64,000 nt of DNA from Pseudomonas coleopterorum (lineage in GTDB: Bacteria > Pseudomonadota > Gammaproteobacteria > Pseudomonadales > Pseudomonadaceae). The position numbers and the translations under genes are program-made. Positions 38,439-48,450 of this stretch are shown one piece after another. Below the pieces are notes generated by a model. That model ran no database searches. It saw only the letters and a list, made by a program, of their open reading frames with translations, and was not told the DNA's origin. The stretch spans positions 806,001-870,000 of the forward strand of contig NZ_FNTZ01000001.1 of the NCBI RefSeq assembly GCF_900105555.1. Reading direction: 5' to 3'. The number at the start of each line of letters is the position of its first letter. Within the stretch, counting starts at the first letter, position 1.

Positions 38439-38780
38439 ATGCCGAAGGTGACATTTCTGCCCCACGCCGAGCATTGCCCGGACGGTATGGTGGTCGAGGC
38501 TGAAACCGGCAGGTCGCTGCTCGACGTCGCCCACGATCATCACATCGAGATCGAGAGTGCCTGCGGCGGCGTCTGCGCCTGCACCACCTGCCACTGCGTG
38601 ATCCGCGCCGGCTTCAACTCCCTGGAAGAGGCCGACGAGCTGGAAGAAGACTTCCTTGACCGCGCCTGGGGGCTGGAAGCCACGTCGCGTCTGAGCTGCC
38701 AGGCCAAGGTCGGCACCGAGGACATCACCGTCGAGATTCCCAAGTACTCGCTCAATCACGCCGCCGAAGCGCCGCACTGA
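38439..38780 (+). CDS. fdx: Isc-type [2Fe-2S] ferredoxin
   Basis: A 113-residue adrenodoxin-type ferredoxin. The cluster ligands C42, C48, C51 (in ESACGGVCACTTCHCV) and C87 (SRLSCQAKV) occupy the same numbers as in E. coli Fdx. It supplies electrons for cluster assembly on IscU. The C-terminus YSLNHAAEAPH is typical. Confidence 0.97.
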   Translation: MPKVTFLPHAEHCPDGMVVEAETGRSLLDVAHDHHIEIESACGGVCACTTCHCVIRAGFNSLEEADELEEDFLDRAWGLEATSRLSCQAKVGTEDITVEIPKYSLNHAAEAPH

Positions 38781-38793
38781 CCGAGGGATTGTC

Positions 38794-38994
38794 ATGAGCT
38801 ATGGTTGGAATGATGTACAGCGCATCGCCGAGGAGCTGGAAGAGCAGCACCCGGATCTGGATCCGTATTCGATCGGCTTCACCCGCCTGCAGCAGATGAT
38901 CAAGGCGCTGCCGGATTTCGATGACACCTCCGGTCGCGTCGGCGAGAAGGTGCTCGAAGCGGTGCAGACCCTCTGGGCCGCCGAAAAAGACTGA
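38794..38994 (+). CDS. iscX: Fe-S assembly protein IscX
   Basis: A 66-residue acidic protein (YfhJ). The pattern WNDVQRIAEELEEQHPDLDP followed by IGFTRLQQMIKALPDFDDT is diagnostic. It binds IscS and iron and tunes the desulfurase. It is the last gene of the isc operon and is followed after 28 bp by a terminator hairpin. Confidence 0.96.
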   Translation: MSYGWNDVQRIAEELEEQHPDLDPYSIGFTRLQQMIKALPDFDDTSGRVGEKVLEAVQTLWAAEKD

Positions 38995-39022
38995 TCGATT
39001 TGCAGGTTAGGCAATACCCCGG

Positions 39023-39053
39023 AACCCGCGTATAATTCGCGGGTTTAATTTTT
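39023..39053 (+). terminator. Terminator of the isc operon, with TATAAT in the loop
   Basis: An 8-bp stem AACCCGCG (39023-39030) / CGCGGGTT (39038-39045) has the loop TATAATT and is followed by TAATTTTT. The loop reads as a perfect -10 hexamer for the downstream ndk gene, so terminator and promoter may overlap. Confidence 0.8.
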
Positions 39054-39082
39054 CGCTTCAATCACCGTTTCTGGAGTTTCAC

Positions 39083-39508
39083 ATGGCTGTTCAACGTACT
39101 TTCTCCATCATCAAGCCCGACGCTGTCGCCAAGAACGTCATCGGCGAGATCACCACTCGTTTCGAAAAAGCCGGTCTGCGCGTCGTTGCCTCGAAACTCA
39201 AGCAACTGTCCAAGGCCGAGGCCGAAGGCTTCTACGCCGAGCACAGCGCTCGTGGCTTCTTCGGTGAACTGGTTGCCTTCATGACTTCCGGCCCGGTTGT
39301 CGTTCAGGTTCTGGAAGGCGAAAACGCCATCGCCCTGAACCGCGAGCTGATGGGTGCCACCAACCCTAAAGAAGCCGCTGCCGGTACCATCCGCGCCGAC
39401 TTCGCCGAGTCGATCGACGCCAACGCCGTTCACGGTTCGGACTCCGAAGCCGCTGCTGCTCGCGAAATCGCATACTTCTTCGCTACTACCGAAGTAACCA
39501 CTCGCTAA
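39083..39508 (+). CDS. ndk: Nucleoside diphosphate kinase
   Basis: A 141-residue enzyme that balances NTP pools by phosphate transfer through a phosphohistidine. The active-site H117 is in [10 protein letters not shown], and the start [15 protein letters not shown] matches the family. GGAG stands 9 bp before the ATG. A TATAAT at 39031-39036 is the likely -10 of its promoter. rlmN follows 28 bp downstream. Confidence 0.98.
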   Translation: MAVQRTFSIIKPDAVAKNVIGEITTRFEKAGLRVVASKLKQLSKAEAEGFYAEHSARGFFGELVAFMTSGPVVVQVLEGENAIALNRELMGATNPKEAAAGTIRADFAESIDANAVHGSDSEAAAAREIAYFFATTEVTTR

Positions 39509-39536
39509 GCTACGGCTCACGAGTGAAGGTGAATCC

Positions 39537-40685
39537 ATGACTGATATGACTGGCAAGACGAACCTGTTGGGGCTGACTCAACCGGAAATGGAACAGTTCT
39601 TCGACTCGATCGGGGAGAAGCGCTTTCGTGCCGGTCAGGTCATGAAGTGGATTCACCATTTTGGCGTGGACGATTTCGATGCCATGACCAACGTCGGCAA
39701 GGCCCTGCGCGAAAAGCTCAAGGCCTGTGCCGAGATCCGCGGCCCCGAAGTGGTCAGCGAGGACATCTCCACCGACGGCACCCGCAAATGGGTGGTGCGC
39801 GTGGCGTCCGGCAGCTGCGTCGAGACCGTCTACATCCCCCAGGGCAAGCGCGGCACCTTGTGTGTTTCGTCCCAGGCGGGCTGTGCCCTGGATTGCAGTT
39901 TCTGCTCCACCGGCAAACAAGGCTTCAACAGCAACCTCACCGCCGCCGAAGTCATCGGCCAGGTGTGGATTGCCAACAAATCCTTCGGCAGCGTCCCGGC
40001 GACCGTCGACCGTGCCATCACCAACGTGGTGATGATGGGCATGGGCGAGCCGCTGCTGAACTTCGACAACGTCATCGCGGCCATGCGCCTGATGATGGAT
40101 GACCTGGGCTATGGCATCTCCAAACGCCGGGTCACCCTGTCGACCTCGGGTGTCGTCCCGATGATCGACGTGCTCGCCGATCACATCGACGTGTCCCTGG
40201 CCCTGTCGCTGCATGCGCCCAACGACGCACTGCGCAACCAGCTGGTACCGATCAACAAGAAGTACCCGCTCAAGATGCTGCTCGAGTCGTGCCAGCGCTA
40301 CATGTCGCAATTGGGCGAAAAGCGTGTGCTGACCATCGAGTACACCTTGCTCAAGGACGTCAACGATCAGCTCGACCATGCCATCGAAATGGTCGAGCTG
40401 CTCAAGAACGTGCCGTGCAAGATCAACCTGATTCCGTTCAACCCGTTCCCTCATTCCGGTTACGAGCGGCCGAGCAACAACGCCATCCGTCGTTTCCAGG
40501 ATCACCTGCACCAGGCCGGCTTCAACGTGACCGTGCGCACCACTCGTGGCGAGGATATCGACGCCGCCTGTGGTCAGTTGGTGGGGCAGGTCATGGACCG
40601 CACGCGTCGCAGTGAGCGCTACATCGCCGTACGCCAATTAGGCGCTGAGGCCGATATGCCGCAAACTGCCGCGAATCGGAACTGA
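39537..40685 (+). CDS. rlmN: Dual-specificity 23S rRNA/tRNA adenine-C2 methyltransferase RlmN
   Basis: A 382-residue radical-SAM enzyme methylating A2503 of 23S rRNA and A37 of some tRNAs. The [4Fe-4S] motif CALDCSFC supplies C116, C120 and C123. The second catalytic cysteine is C345 in [11 protein letters not shown]. The family segment [15 protein letters not shown] is present. It is part of the conserved rlmN-pilW-rodZ-ispG-hisS-yfgM-bamB-der order. Confidence 0.97.
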   Translation: MTDMTGKTNLLGLTQPEMEQFFDSIGEKRFRAGQVMKWIHHFGVDDFDAMTNVGKALREKLKACAEIRGPEVVSEDISTDGTRKWVVRVASGSCVETVYIPQGKRGTLCVSSQAGCALDCSFCSTGKQGFNSNLTAAEVIGQVWIANKSFGSVPATVDRAITNVVMMGMGEPLLNFDNVIAAMRLMMDDLGYGISKRRVTLSTSGVVPMIDVLADHIDVSLALSLHAPNDALRNQLVPINKKYPLKMLLESCQRYMSQLGEKRVLTIEYTLLKDVNDQLDHAIEMVELLKNVPCKINLIPFNPFPHSGYERPSNNAIRRFQDHLHQAGFNVTVRTTRGEDIDAACGQLVGQVMDRTRRSERYIAVRQLGAEADMPQTAANRN

Positions 40686-40699
40686 ACGAGAGGAACTCC

Positions 40700-41455
40700 A
40701 TGACCCTGCGCGCCGCGCTGCTGATCGTCTTCGCCTTGCTGACCGGCTGCGTCACCACGGGCAAGGTCAATCCGATGGACACCAGCAAGGGTCGGGACGA
40801 GGCGCGTCAGGCCTACGTGCAACTGGGTCTGGGATACCTGCAGGAAGGCAGTACCGAGCGGGCCAAGATTCCCTTGAAGAAGGCCCTGGAGCTCAACGGT
40901 TCCGACGCCGACGCCAATGCGGCACTGGCCTTGGTGTTCCAGGCGGAAATGGAACCCGAGCTTGCCGAACAGCACTTTCGCAAGGCTTTGAACGCACGCA
41001 GCGATGCCCGTATCCTGAACAACTACGGCAGCTTCCTGTATGAACAGAAACGCTACAAGGAAGCCTACGAACTGTTCGAGAAGGCCGCCGCCGACACGCT
41101 CTATCCAGAGCGATCGCGGGTCTTCGAAAACCTTGGCATGACAGCGGCGGCCCTGGGCCAGCGTGAGGTGGCACGGCAGAACCTGGAGAAAGCGCTGCGG
41201 CTCAATCGCCAGCAGCCGCGGGCGCTGCTGGAAATGGCTGAAATGTCGTACCAGGACATGCAGTATGTGCCGGCCAAGGAGTATTTCGACCGGTTCACCC
41301 AGTTGAGCGAGCAAACCGCGCGCAGCCTGCTGCTCGGCACGCGTCTGGCGAAAGTCTACGAAGACAAGAACAAGGCCGCCAGTTATGGCCTGCAACTCAA
41401 ACGGCTTTATCCCGGTACGCCGGAATATCAGCAATACCTGTCGGAGCAAAGATGA
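40700..41455 (+). CDS. pilW: Type IV pilus biogenesis/stability lipoprotein PilW (PilF)
   Basis: A 251-residue outer-membrane pilotin. The lipobox LLTGC ends at C17. The mature protein is a run of TPR repeats (RQAYVQLGLGYLQEGSTERA, ADANAALALVFQAEMEPELA, and further). In P. aeruginosa this protein carries the PilQ secretin to the outer membrane. Its stop overlaps the rodZ start by 4 bp. Confidence 0.92.
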   Translation: MTLRAALLIVFALLTGCVTTGKVNPMDTSKGRDEARQAYVQLGLGYLQEGSTERAKIPLKKALELNGSDADANAALALVFQAEMEPELAEQHFRKALNARSDARILNNYGSFLYEQKRYKEAYELFEKAAADTLYPERSRVFENLGMTAAALGQREVARQNLEKALRLNRQQPRALLEMAEMSYQDMQYVPAKEYFDRFTQLSEQTARSLLLGTRLAKVYEDKNKAASYGLQLKRLYPGTPEYQQYLSEQR

Positions 41456-42432
41456 AAGCGGCGCATCCCGAAGTAGCAGCAGGCTCTCGTGTAAACCCCG
41501 GCGATACCTTGCGTCAGGCCCGTGAAGGCAAAGCGTGGTCGTTGCCCGAGGTGGCCGCGCGGCTGAACCTCACCCCGGCCTCTTTGGCCAACCTGGAAGC
41601 GGGCGCGTTCGACAAGCTGCCGGGCCACACTTTTTCCCGTGGCTACATTCGCGCCTATGCCAAATTGCTTGGCCTGGATCAGGCCGTGCTGGTGCAGGCG
41701 TTCGATCAGTACACCGGCACCAACGCGCAGGGCAGCAACGTGCATGGCCTGGGCCGCATCGAAGAACCTTCGCGCCTGGCCCACAACCTGCTGCGTATCG
41801 TCAGCCTGATGCTGGTGCTGGCCCTGGTGGGCGGCGGCTTCCTCTGGTGGCAGGACAAGACCACCACCCGTGGCACCGATCCGACCAACGTTGCGCTGGA
41901 GCACGTCGAAGTCGAAAGCGCCGACGGCACGACCCAGATTCATCCATTGGACGAGCCTGAAGACCAGGCCGTGGTGGCTGCGCGCGAAGGCGAGCCCACC
42001 TCGTTGAGCCTGGGACAGGGCCAAACCCCGGTTGACCCGGCCACTACCGGCACACCGGCGACCACGACTACCCAGTCATCTGCGACCGTTGCGCAGACGC
42101 CTGCAACCGTTGCCACGCCTGTTCCCGCACCTGTACCCAATTCAGCGACAACACCTGCCGCGCCTGCGCCAGTCGAGACGCCCGTGGCCGGGCAGGGCCA
42201 GGTCGGCATGAACTTCGTCGCCGACTGCTGGACCCAGGTCACCGATGCTACCGGCAAAGTCTTGTACAGCGGCCTCAAACGCAGTGGTGACAATCTTCAG
42301 GTGAGCGGCAAGCCGCCGCTTTCCATACGCCTGGGCGTGGCCAATGCCGCCCAGGTGACTTACAACGGTCAAGCGGTGGATGTCGCACCCTTTACCAAGG
42401 GCAATACTGCTCGCATGAAGCTGGGGCAATAA
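41452..42432 (+). CDS. rodZ: RodZ-like cell-shape protein
   Basis: A 326-residue protein with the RodZ layout. A cytoplasmic helix-turn-helix lies at about residues 15-85 ([20 protein letters not shown]). One membrane span follows near 113-132 ([18 protein letters not shown]), then a long Thr/Pro/Ala linker (about 180-250) and a C-terminal DUF4115 beta domain (about 250-326). It links MreB to the cell wall machinery. The linker is low-complexity and probably varies between strains. ispG starts 1 bp after its stop. Confidence 0.9.
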   Translation: MKAAHPEVAAGSRVNPGDTLRQAREGKAWSLPEVAARLNLTPASLANLEAGAFDKLPGHTFSRGYIRAYAKLLGLDQAVLVQAFDQYTGTNAQGSNVHGLGRIEEPSRLAHNLLRIVSLMLVLALVGGGFLWWQDKTTTRGTDPTNVALEHVEVESADGTTQIHPLDEPEDQAVVAAREGEPTSLSLGQGQTPVDPATTGTPATTTTQSSATVAQTPATVATPVPAPVPNSATTPAAPAPVETPVAGQGQVGMNFVADCWTQVTDATGKVLYSGLKRSGDNLQVSGKPPLSIRLGVANAAQVTYNGQAVDVAPFTKGNTARMKLGQ

Positions 42433-42433
42433 C

Positions 42434-43543
42434 ATGCACGGTGAATCTCCGATCAAGCGCCGCGAATCGCGCAAAATATGGGTCGGCTCGGTACCGGTGG
42501 GGGGCGATGCGCCCATCGCCGTGCAGAGCATGACCAACACCGACACCAATGATGTCGATGCCACTGTCGGGCAGATCCAGCGCCTGGTCGATGCCGGCGT
42601 CGACATCGTGCGCGTGTCCGTGCCCGACATGGACGCCGCCGAAGCCTTCGGGCGCATCAAGCAGCGCGTCAGCGTGCCGCTGGTGGCCGACATCCACTTC
42701 GACTACAAGATTGCCCTGCGCGTGGCCGAGCTGGGTGTGGACTGCCTGCGTATCAACCCCGGCAACATCGGTCGCGAAGACCGCGTGCGCGCCGTGGTCG
42801 ATGCCGCGCGCGATCGTGGCATCCCGATCCGCATCGGCGTCAACGCAGGCTCCCTGGAAAAGGACCTGCAGAAGAAGTACGGCGAACCGACCCCGGAAGC
42901 ACTGGTCGAGTCCGCGCTGCGTCACGTCGAGCATCTGGTGCGTCTGGATTTCCACGACTTCAAGGTCAGCGTCAAGGCTTCCGACGTGTTCATGGCCGTC
43001 GACGCCTATCGTCTGCTGGCCAAGCAGATCATCCAGCCGCTGCACCTGGGGATCACCGAAGCCGGAGGCCTGCGTTCGGGTACGGTCAAGTCGGCGGTCG
43101 GCCTGGGCATGCTGCTGGCCGACGGCATCGGCGACACCATCCGCATCTCGCTGGCGGCCGATCCGGTGGAAGAGGTCAAGGTCGGCTACGACATTCTCAA
43201 GTCGTTGCGCCTGCGTTCGCGCGGCATCAACTTCATTGCCTGCCCCAGCTGCTCGCGACAGAACTTCGACGTGGTCAAGACCATGAACGAGCTCGAAGGC
43301 CGTCTCGAAGACCTGCTGGTGCCGCTGGACGTCGCGGTCATCGGTTGTGTGGTCAACGGTCCGGGCGAAGCCAAGGAGGCCCATGTCGGCCTCACCGGCG
43401 GCACGCCGAACCTGATCTACATCGACGGCAAGCCGTCGCAGAAACTGACCAATGACAACCTGGTGGATGAGCTCGAGAAGCTGATCCGGCAGAAGGCTGC
43501 GGAAAAGGTCGAAGCCGATGCGGCGTTGATCGTTCGCGGCTAA
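42434..43543 (+). CDS. ispG: 4-hydroxy-3-methylbut-2-en-1-yl diphosphate synthase (flavodoxin)
   Basis: A 369-residue MEP-pathway enzyme that converts MEcPP to HMBPP. The [4Fe-4S] ligands C270, C273 (ACPSCSRQ), C305 (GCVVNGPGE) and E312 match E. coli numbering. The N-terminal TIM barrel begins with [20 protein letters not shown]. It depends on the Fe-S machinery encoded upstream. hisS follows 22 bp later. Confidence 0.97.
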   Translation: MHGESPIKRRESRKIWVGSVPVGGDAPIAVQSMTNTDTNDVDATVGQIQRLVDAGVDIVRVSVPDMDAAEAFGRIKQRVSVPLVADIHFDYKIALRVAELGVDCLRINPGNIGREDRVRAVVDAARDRGIPIRIGVNAGSLEKDLQKKYGEPTPEALVESALRHVEHLVRLDFHDFKVSVKASDVFMAVDAYRLLAKQIIQPLHLGITEAGGLRSGTVKSAVGLGMLLADGIGDTIRISLAADPVEEVKVGYDILKSLRLRSRGINFIACPSCSRQNFDVVKTMNELEGRLEDLLVPLDVAVIGCVVNGPGEAKEAHVGLTGGTPNLIYIDGKPSQKLTNDNLVDELEKLIRQKAAEKVEADAALIVRG

Positions 43544-43565
43544 CAGGGATTTTTAAGGATATTTT

Positions 43566-44855
43566 GTGAGCAAGACTCTGCAAGCCATTCGTGGCATGAA
43601 CGACATCCTGCCGGAGCAGACGCCGCTGTGGCGTTACTTCGAAGGCACTGTGGCCGGTTTGCTGGACGGTTACGGCTACCGCCAGATCCGCATGCCCATC
43701 GTCGAGTTCACCGACCTGTTCAAGCGCTCCATCGGCGAAGTCACCGATATCGTCGAAAAGGAGATGTACACCTTCGAGGATCGCAACGGTGATTCCCTCA
43801 CGCTGCGCCCCGAAGGTACAGCAGCCTGTGTCCGCGCGGTGCTCGAACATGGCCTGAGCGGTGGTGGCCAGGTGCAGAAGCTCTGGTACATGGGCCCGAT
43901 GTTTCGCCATGAACGGCCGCAGAAGGGGCGCTATCGCCAGTTCCACCAGATCGGCCTGGAAGTGTTCAATCTCGACGGTCCGGATATCGACGCCGAGCTG
44001 ATCGTGCTGACCTGGCGCCTGTGGAAACTGCTGGGCATTCGCGACGCGGTCACCCTGGAACTCAACAGCCTGGGCACCAGCGAAGCCCGCGGTCGCTACC
44101 GCGAGGCGTTGGTGGAATTTCTCACCGCGCACCTGGACCAGATCGACGAAGACAGCCAGCGCCGCCTGAAGACCAACCCGTTGCGCGTGCTCGATACCAA
44201 GCACCCGGAAACCCAGGCGGTTTTGGTCAACGCGCCGAAGCTGGCCGATTATCTCGACGAAGAGTCGCGCGTGCATTTCGAGGGCTTGAAGGCGCGTCTG
44301 GATGCCGCCGGCATTCCCTACGTGATCAACCCCAAGCTGGTGCGGGGCCTGGACTACTACAGCAAGACCGTTTTCGAGTGGGTCACCGACAAGCTGGGCG
44401 CTCAGGGCACCGTCTGTGCCGGCGGCCGCTATGATGGCCTGGTCGAGCAGATGGGTGGCAAGCCGACGCCGGGCGTGGGTTTTGCCATGGGCATCGAACG
44501 TCTGATCCTATTGCTCGAAACCCTGGAGCAGGTGCCCGAATCCATTGCCCGGCAGGTCGACGTCTACCTCTGCGCTTTCGGCGAACAGGCCGAGTTGGCA
44601 GGTCTGACCCTGGCCGAGCGGCTGCGCGACCAGGTGCCGGGCCTGCGCCTGATGGTCAACGCCGGTGCCGGCAGTTTCAAGAGCCAGTTCAAGAAGGCCG
44701 ACAAGAGCGGTGCCTTGTACGCCTTGATCCTGGGGGACGACGAACTGGCCCAACAAGTGGTAGGTTTCAAACCCCTGCGCGGCCAGGGCGAACAACAGAA
44801 CATTGCCTGGTCGGCGTTGGCCGACCATCTGGCGACCTGCGTTGTGCAGGGCTGA
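43566..44855 (+). CDS. hisS: Histidyl-tRNA synthetase
   Basis: A 429-residue class II synthetase. Visible features are the N-terminal [20 protein letters not shown], motif 2 region [20 protein letters not shown], the histidine-specific [13 protein letters not shown] and motif 3 [13 protein letters not shown]. The C-terminal anticodon-binding domain covers about the last 100 residues. The start is GTG at 43566, with AAGGA upstream. Confidence 0.97.
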   Translation: MSKTLQAIRGMNDILPEQTPLWRYFEGTVAGLLDGYGYRQIRMPIVEFTDLFKRSIGEVTDIVEKEMYTFEDRNGDSLTLRPEGTAACVRAVLEHGLSGGGQVQKLWYMGPMFRHERPQKGRYRQFHQIGLEVFNLDGPDIDAELIVLTWRLWKLLGIRDAVTLELNSLGTSEARGRYREALVEFLTAHLDQIDEDSQRRLKTNPLRVLDTKHPETQAVLVNAPKLADYLDEESRVHFEGLKARLDAAGIPYVINPKLVRGLDYYSKTVFEWVTDKLGAQGTVCAGGRYDGLVEQMGGKPTPGVGFAMGIERLILLLETLEQVPESIARQVDVYLCAFGEQAELAGLTLAERLRDQVPGLRLMVNAGAGSFKSQFKKADKSGALYALILGDDELAQQVVGFKPLRGQGEQQNIAWSALADHLATCVVQG

Positions 44856-44897
44856 ATCAAGCAAGCATCAAGCATTTGCGCGAATAGGAGCATTGGG

Positions 44898-45539
44898 GTG
44901 TCGAGTACCGAAGACGAACAAATGGGCGAACTCAAGGACTGGTGGCAGCGTAACGGCAAGCCCCTGGTCACCGGTGGCCTGCTGGCCCTGGTGGTCGTGT
45001 TCGGCTGGCAAGCCTGGACCCGCTATCAGAGCAACCAGTCGCAGAGCGCTTCCAACCTGTACCAGCAGTTGCTGGAAGCCAGCCTGACCCCGACCGGCAA
45101 GCCCGATACCGCCCAGGTGGCAGACCTGGCCGGCAAGCTCAAGAACGAGTTCGGCGGCACTGCCTATGCGCAGTACGCCAGCCTGTTCCTGGCCAAGGCC
45201 GCCGTCGATGCCGGCAAGCTCGATGATGCCGCCGCCGAACTCAAGACGGTGGTCGACAAGCCGGTCGACACCACCCTGGGCGAAGTGGCACGTCAGCGCC
45301 TGGCGCAGGTCATGGCCGCGCAGAACAAGGCCGAAGACGCCTTGAAGCTGCTCGACGGCGATGCCGACAAGGCGTTCCTGGCAGCCCGCGAAGAACTCAA
45401 GGGTGACCTGCTGGTGCAACTGGGCCGCAGCGACGACGCCTATGCCGCCTATCAAAAAGCCAAGGCTGCGCTGTCCGATGAAGCGGCGGTGGGTGGCCTT
45501 CAAATCAAGCTCGACGACCTGGCCAAAGGGGATGCGTGA
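44898..45539 (+). CDS. yfgM: YfgM-like ancillary SecYEG/TPR protein
   Basis: A 213-residue inner-membrane protein. A short cytoplasmic part (EDEQMGELKDWWQRNGKPLV) precedes one helix (residues 24-40), followed by a periplasmic TPR-like domain rich in Ala/Lys helices. In E. coli YfgM associates with PpiD at the translocon. The start is GTG. It is followed directly by bamB. Confidence 0.9.
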   Translation: MSSTEDEQMGELKDWWQRNGKPLVTGGLLALVVVFGWQAWTRYQSNQSQSASNLYQQLLEASLTPTGKPDTAQVADLAGKLKNEFGGTAYAQYASLFLAKAAVDAGKLDDAAAELKTVVDKPVDTTLGEVARQRLAQVMAAQNKAEDALKLLDGDADKAFLAAREELKGDLLVQLGRSDDAYAAYQKAKAALSDEAAVGGLQIKLDDLAKGDA

Positions 45540-45540
45540 C

Positions 45541-46686
45541 GTGATCCGTTGGAAACATGCAGCATTGCTGGCCCTGGCCTTGATGGCCGTGGGTTGCAGC
45601 AGCAACAGCAAGAAGGAACTGCCCCCGGCCGAGCTCACCGACTTCAAGGAAGAAGTGTCCTTGCAGAAGGTCTGGAGCCGCGGTATCGGCGACGGCCAGG
45701 GCAAGACCTACAACATGCTCGTGCCGGCGATCGAGAACGATCGCATCTACGCCGCCGATGTGAACGGCGAAGTGGTCGCGATGAACCGCATGACCGGCGA
45801 CGTGCTGTGGAAGAAAGACCTGGACCAGCCGGTTTCCGGTGCCGTGGGCGTGAGCTACGGCCTGGTGACCCTGGGCACCTTGCGCGGCGACGTGATCGCA
45901 CTCGACGCCGACACCGGTGAGCAACGCTGGAAGAAACGCGTGAACAGCGAAGTGCTGGCACCACCGGCCAACAACGGCAACGTCGTGGTGGTGCAGACCC
46001 AGGACGATCGCCTGATCGGTCTGGATGCCAGCACTGGTGATCAGCGCTGGATCTACGACAGCACTCCAGCGGTGTTGACCCTGCGCGGTACGGGCGCCCC
46101 TCTGGTGACCAACCAGCTGGCGATCGCCGGTCTGTCGACTGGCAAGGTCGTGGCTCTGGACATCTCCAACGGCGTGCCGGTCTGGGAAGCTCGGGTCGCC
46201 GTGCCTCAGGGGCGTTCCGAACTGGATCGCGTGGTCGACATTGACGGCGGCCTGCTGTTGTCCGGCGGCACGCTGTATGTGACCACCTACCAGGGCCGCA
46301 TGGCCGGCCTGGACCTGGAAAGCGGGCGTGTGCTGTGGCAGCGCGATGCTTCCAGCTACGCAGGTGTCGCGCAGGGCTTCGGCAACGTCTACACCAGCCT
46401 GGCCTCGGGCACCGTGGAGGGCGTCGACGAGCGTTCCACTACCGCCCTGTGGAGCAACGACCAACTGGCGCGTCGCCAGCTGTCGGCTCCCGAAGTGTTT
46501 TCCAGCTACATCGCGGTGGGCGACCTGGAAGGTTACGTCCACCTGCTGAGTCAGGTCGACGGTCGTTTCGTCAGCCGTACTCGGGTCGACAGTGACGGTG
46601 TACGGGCTCGCCCGCTGGTCGTTGGCGACATGCTTTATATTTACGGCAACAGTGGCAAGCTGGAAGCCCTGACCGTCAAGCAGTGA
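45541..46686 (+). CDS. bamB: Outer membrane assembly lipoprotein BamB
   Basis: A 381-residue lipoprotein of the BAM complex that supports beta-barrel insertion. The lipobox MAVGC ends at C19. The mature part is a PQQ-like eight-blade propeller with repeats such as VNGEVVAMNRMTGDVLWKKD and DVIALDADTGEQRWKKR. The GTG at 45541 fits the AAAGGGG site at 9 bp; an ATG at 45532 is in frame but lies directly against that site, so the start is uncertain by three codons. Confidence 0.94.
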   Translation: MIRWKHAALLALALMAVGCSSNSKKELPPAELTDFKEEVSLQKVWSRGIGDGQGKTYNMLVPAIENDRIYAADVNGEVVAMNRMTGDVLWKKDLDQPVSGAVGVSYGLVTLGTLRGDVIALDADTGEQRWKKRVNSEVLAPPANNGNVVVVQTQDDRLIGLDASTGDQRWIYDSTPAVLTLRGTGAPLVTNQLAIAGLSTGKVVALDISNGVPVWEARVAVPQGRSELDRVVDIDGGLLLSGGTLYVTTYQGRMAGLDLESGRVLWQRDASSYAGVAQGFGNVYTSLASGTVEGVDERSTTALWSNDQLARRQLSAPEVFSSYIAVGDLEGYVHLLSQVDGRFVSRTRVDSDGVRARPLVVGDMLYIYGNSGKLEALTVKQ

Positions 46687-46695
46687 TTGACTATG

Positions 46696-46771
46696 CTTCC
46701 AGACACCCACGGGTGCCTGGAAGCCGCTTCGTTTGAAGCGCCTCGAACTCCGGCCGCTGCCTGCAGCGGCC
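46696..46771 (+). repeat. Three consecutive hairpins between bamB and der
   Basis: Hairpin 1 has 13-nt arms with one mismatch (46696-46708 and 46711-46723). Hairpin 2 is CGCTTC-GTTT-GAAGCG (46725-46740). Hairpin 3 pairs GGCCGCTG with CAGCGGCC (46752-46771) and is followed by CTTTGTATTTTC, so it may be a weak terminator. Together they fill most of the 120-bp gap and could trim or protect the bamB message. Confidence 0.6.
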
Positions 46772-46806
46772 TTTGTATTTTCTGAATCAACGCAGTGGAG
46801 AGCCGC

Positions 46807-48270
46807 ATGGTTCCCGTAATCGCCCTGGTGGGCCGACCCAACGTCGGTAAATCCACCATGTTCAACCGCCTGACCAAAAGCCGTGACGCCATCGTCGGCG
46901 ACCTGTCTGGTCTTACCCGTGATCGCCAATACGGTGAGGCGCGCTGGCAAGGGCGTTCCTACATTCTGGTCGACACCGGTGGTATTTCCGGTGACGAACA
47001 CGGCATGGACGAGAAGATGGCCGAGCAGTCGCTGCTGGCCATCGAAGAAGCCGATGTCGTGATGTTCCTGGTCGATGCGCGCGCGGGTTTCACCGCCGCC
47101 GACCAGATGATTGCCGAGCACCTGCGCAAGCGTAACAAGCGCTCGCTTTTGGTCGCCAACAAGGTCGACAACGTCGACCCCGAGATGGCCAAGGCCGAAT
47201 TCGCCCCACTGGGCATGGGCGACGCCATCCCCGTGGCCGGTGCCCAGGGCCGCGGTGTCAACGCGCTGCTCGAAGCCGCCTTGAGCGAGTTCCCGCGCGA
47301 CGAGGAAGAAGTCGACCTCAACGCCGAGGTGGCCGAGGGCGAGGAAGCCGTGCGCATTCCGGGCCCGAGCGAGAAGGACGGCATCAAGATCGCCATCATC
47401 GGTCGACCCAACGTCGGCAAGTCGACGCTGGTCAATCGCATGCTCGGCGAAGACCGGGTGATCGTCTATGACCAGCCAGGTACGACTCGCGACAGCATCT
47501 ACATTCCCTTCGAACGCAACGAAGAGAAGTACACGCTGATCGACACGGCCGGTGTGCGCAAGCGCGGCAAGATCCACGAGGAAGTGGAAAAATTCTCGGT
47601 GGTCAAGACGCTGCAGGCGATCAAGGACGCCAACGTGGTGATCTTCGTCATGGATGCACGCGAAGGCGTGGTCGACCATGACCTGAACCTGCTGGGCTTC
47701 GCCCTGGAAACCGGGCGCGCCATCGTCATCGCGCTGAACAAGTGGGACGGCATGCAGCCCAGCGAGCGCGACTATGTGAAGGTCGAGCTGGAGCGGCGGT
47801 TGTTCTTCGTCGACTTCGCCGACATCCACTTCATTTCGGCGCTGCATGGCACCGGCGTGGGCAACTTGTATGCTTCGGTGCAGGCATCGTTCAAGTCGGC
47901 GATCACCCGCTGGCCGACCAGCCGCCTGACCCAGATCCTTGAGGACGCGGTGCAGGAGCACCAGCCGCCGATGGTCAACAGCCGCCGGATCAAGCTGCGC
48001 TACGCTCACCTGGGTGGTGCCAACCCGCCGTTGATCGTGATCCACGGCAATCAGGTGGAGAAGGTACCGAAGTCGTACGTGCGCTATCTGGAAAACACGT
48101 ATCGCCGCGTGCTTAAGCTGGTCGGTACGCCGATCCGTATCGAGTTCAAGGGTGGCGAGAACCCGTACGAAGGCAACAAGAACACGCTCACCGACCGCCA
48201 GGTCAACAAGAAGCGTCGCCTGATGTCGCACCACAAGAAAGCCGACAAAAAGCGCCGCGACAAGCGCTGA
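46807..48270 (+). CDS. der: Ribosome-associated GTPase Der (EngA)
   Basis: A 487-residue protein with two GTPase domains in tandem, needed for 50S assembly. P-loops GRPNVGKST occur near residues 9-17 and again near 200. The switch/G3 motifs DTGG and DTAG and the G4 motifs NKVD and NKWD are present. A C-terminal KH-like domain (about 380-460) precedes the basic tail [17 protein letters not shown]. The ATG at 46807 has GGAG upstream; a GTG four codons earlier is rejected. Confidence 0.97.
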   Translation: MVPVIALVGRPNVGKSTMFNRLTKSRDAIVGDLSGLTRDRQYGEARWQGRSYILVDTGGISGDEHGMDEKMAEQSLLAIEEADVVMFLVDARAGFTAADQMIAEHLRKRNKRSLLVANKVDNVDPEMAKAEFAPLGMGDAIPVAGAQGRGVNALLEAALSEFPRDEEEVDLNAEVAEGEEAVRIPGPSEKDGIKIAIIGRPNVGKSTLVNRMLGEDRVIVYDQPGTTRDSIYIPFERNEEKYTLIDTAGVRKRGKIHEEVEKFSVVKTLQAIKDANVVIFVMDAREGVVDHDLNLLGFALETGRAIVIALNKWDGMQPSERDYVKVELERRLFFVDFADIHFISALHGTGVGNLYASVQASFKSAITRWPTSRLTQILEDAVQEHQPPMVNSRRIKLRYAHLGGANPPLIVIHGNQVEKVPKSYVRYLENTYRRVLKLVGTPIRIEFKGGENPYEGNKNTLTDRQVNKKRRLMSHHKKADKKRRDKR

Positions 48271-48290
48271 CAGACCGCGGTGGTGCTGGA

Positions 48291-48392
48291 CGCGGCTCGC
48301 GCCGCTGCTACAGGGGAATGTGTAACCCGTATCAGCGGTGCATGCGTTCCATCAGGCCCCCCGCAATCCCTGTAGCAGCGGCGCAAGCCGCG
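48291..48392. repeat. REP/BIME-type inverted pair
   Basis: Two 25-nt arms (48291-48315 and 48368-48392) are complementary except at one position, with a core CGCCGCTGCTACAGGG. Inside and just after the pair, GCGGTGCATGCG occurs twice (48335-48346 and 48396-48407). This family differs from the repeat at 4636. It lies between der and the aminotransferase gene. Confidence 0.75.
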
Positions 48393-48450
48393 TCGGCGGT
48401 GCATGCGGTCTGCCTGCTACACTGGGGAACGTTTTCCCAGGGAGCGGCCC

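Noticed and set aside
45505..48234. Minus-strand open frame of 909 codons opposite bamB and der
   Set aside because: Both genes on the plus strand are unmistakable. The antisense frame exists because of codon bias and has no signal or domain.
48291..48407. Repeats between der and the aminotransferase considered as a CRISPR array
   Set aside because: The units are inverted, only two copies of each exist, and there are no regular spacers or cas genes. A REP pair explains them.
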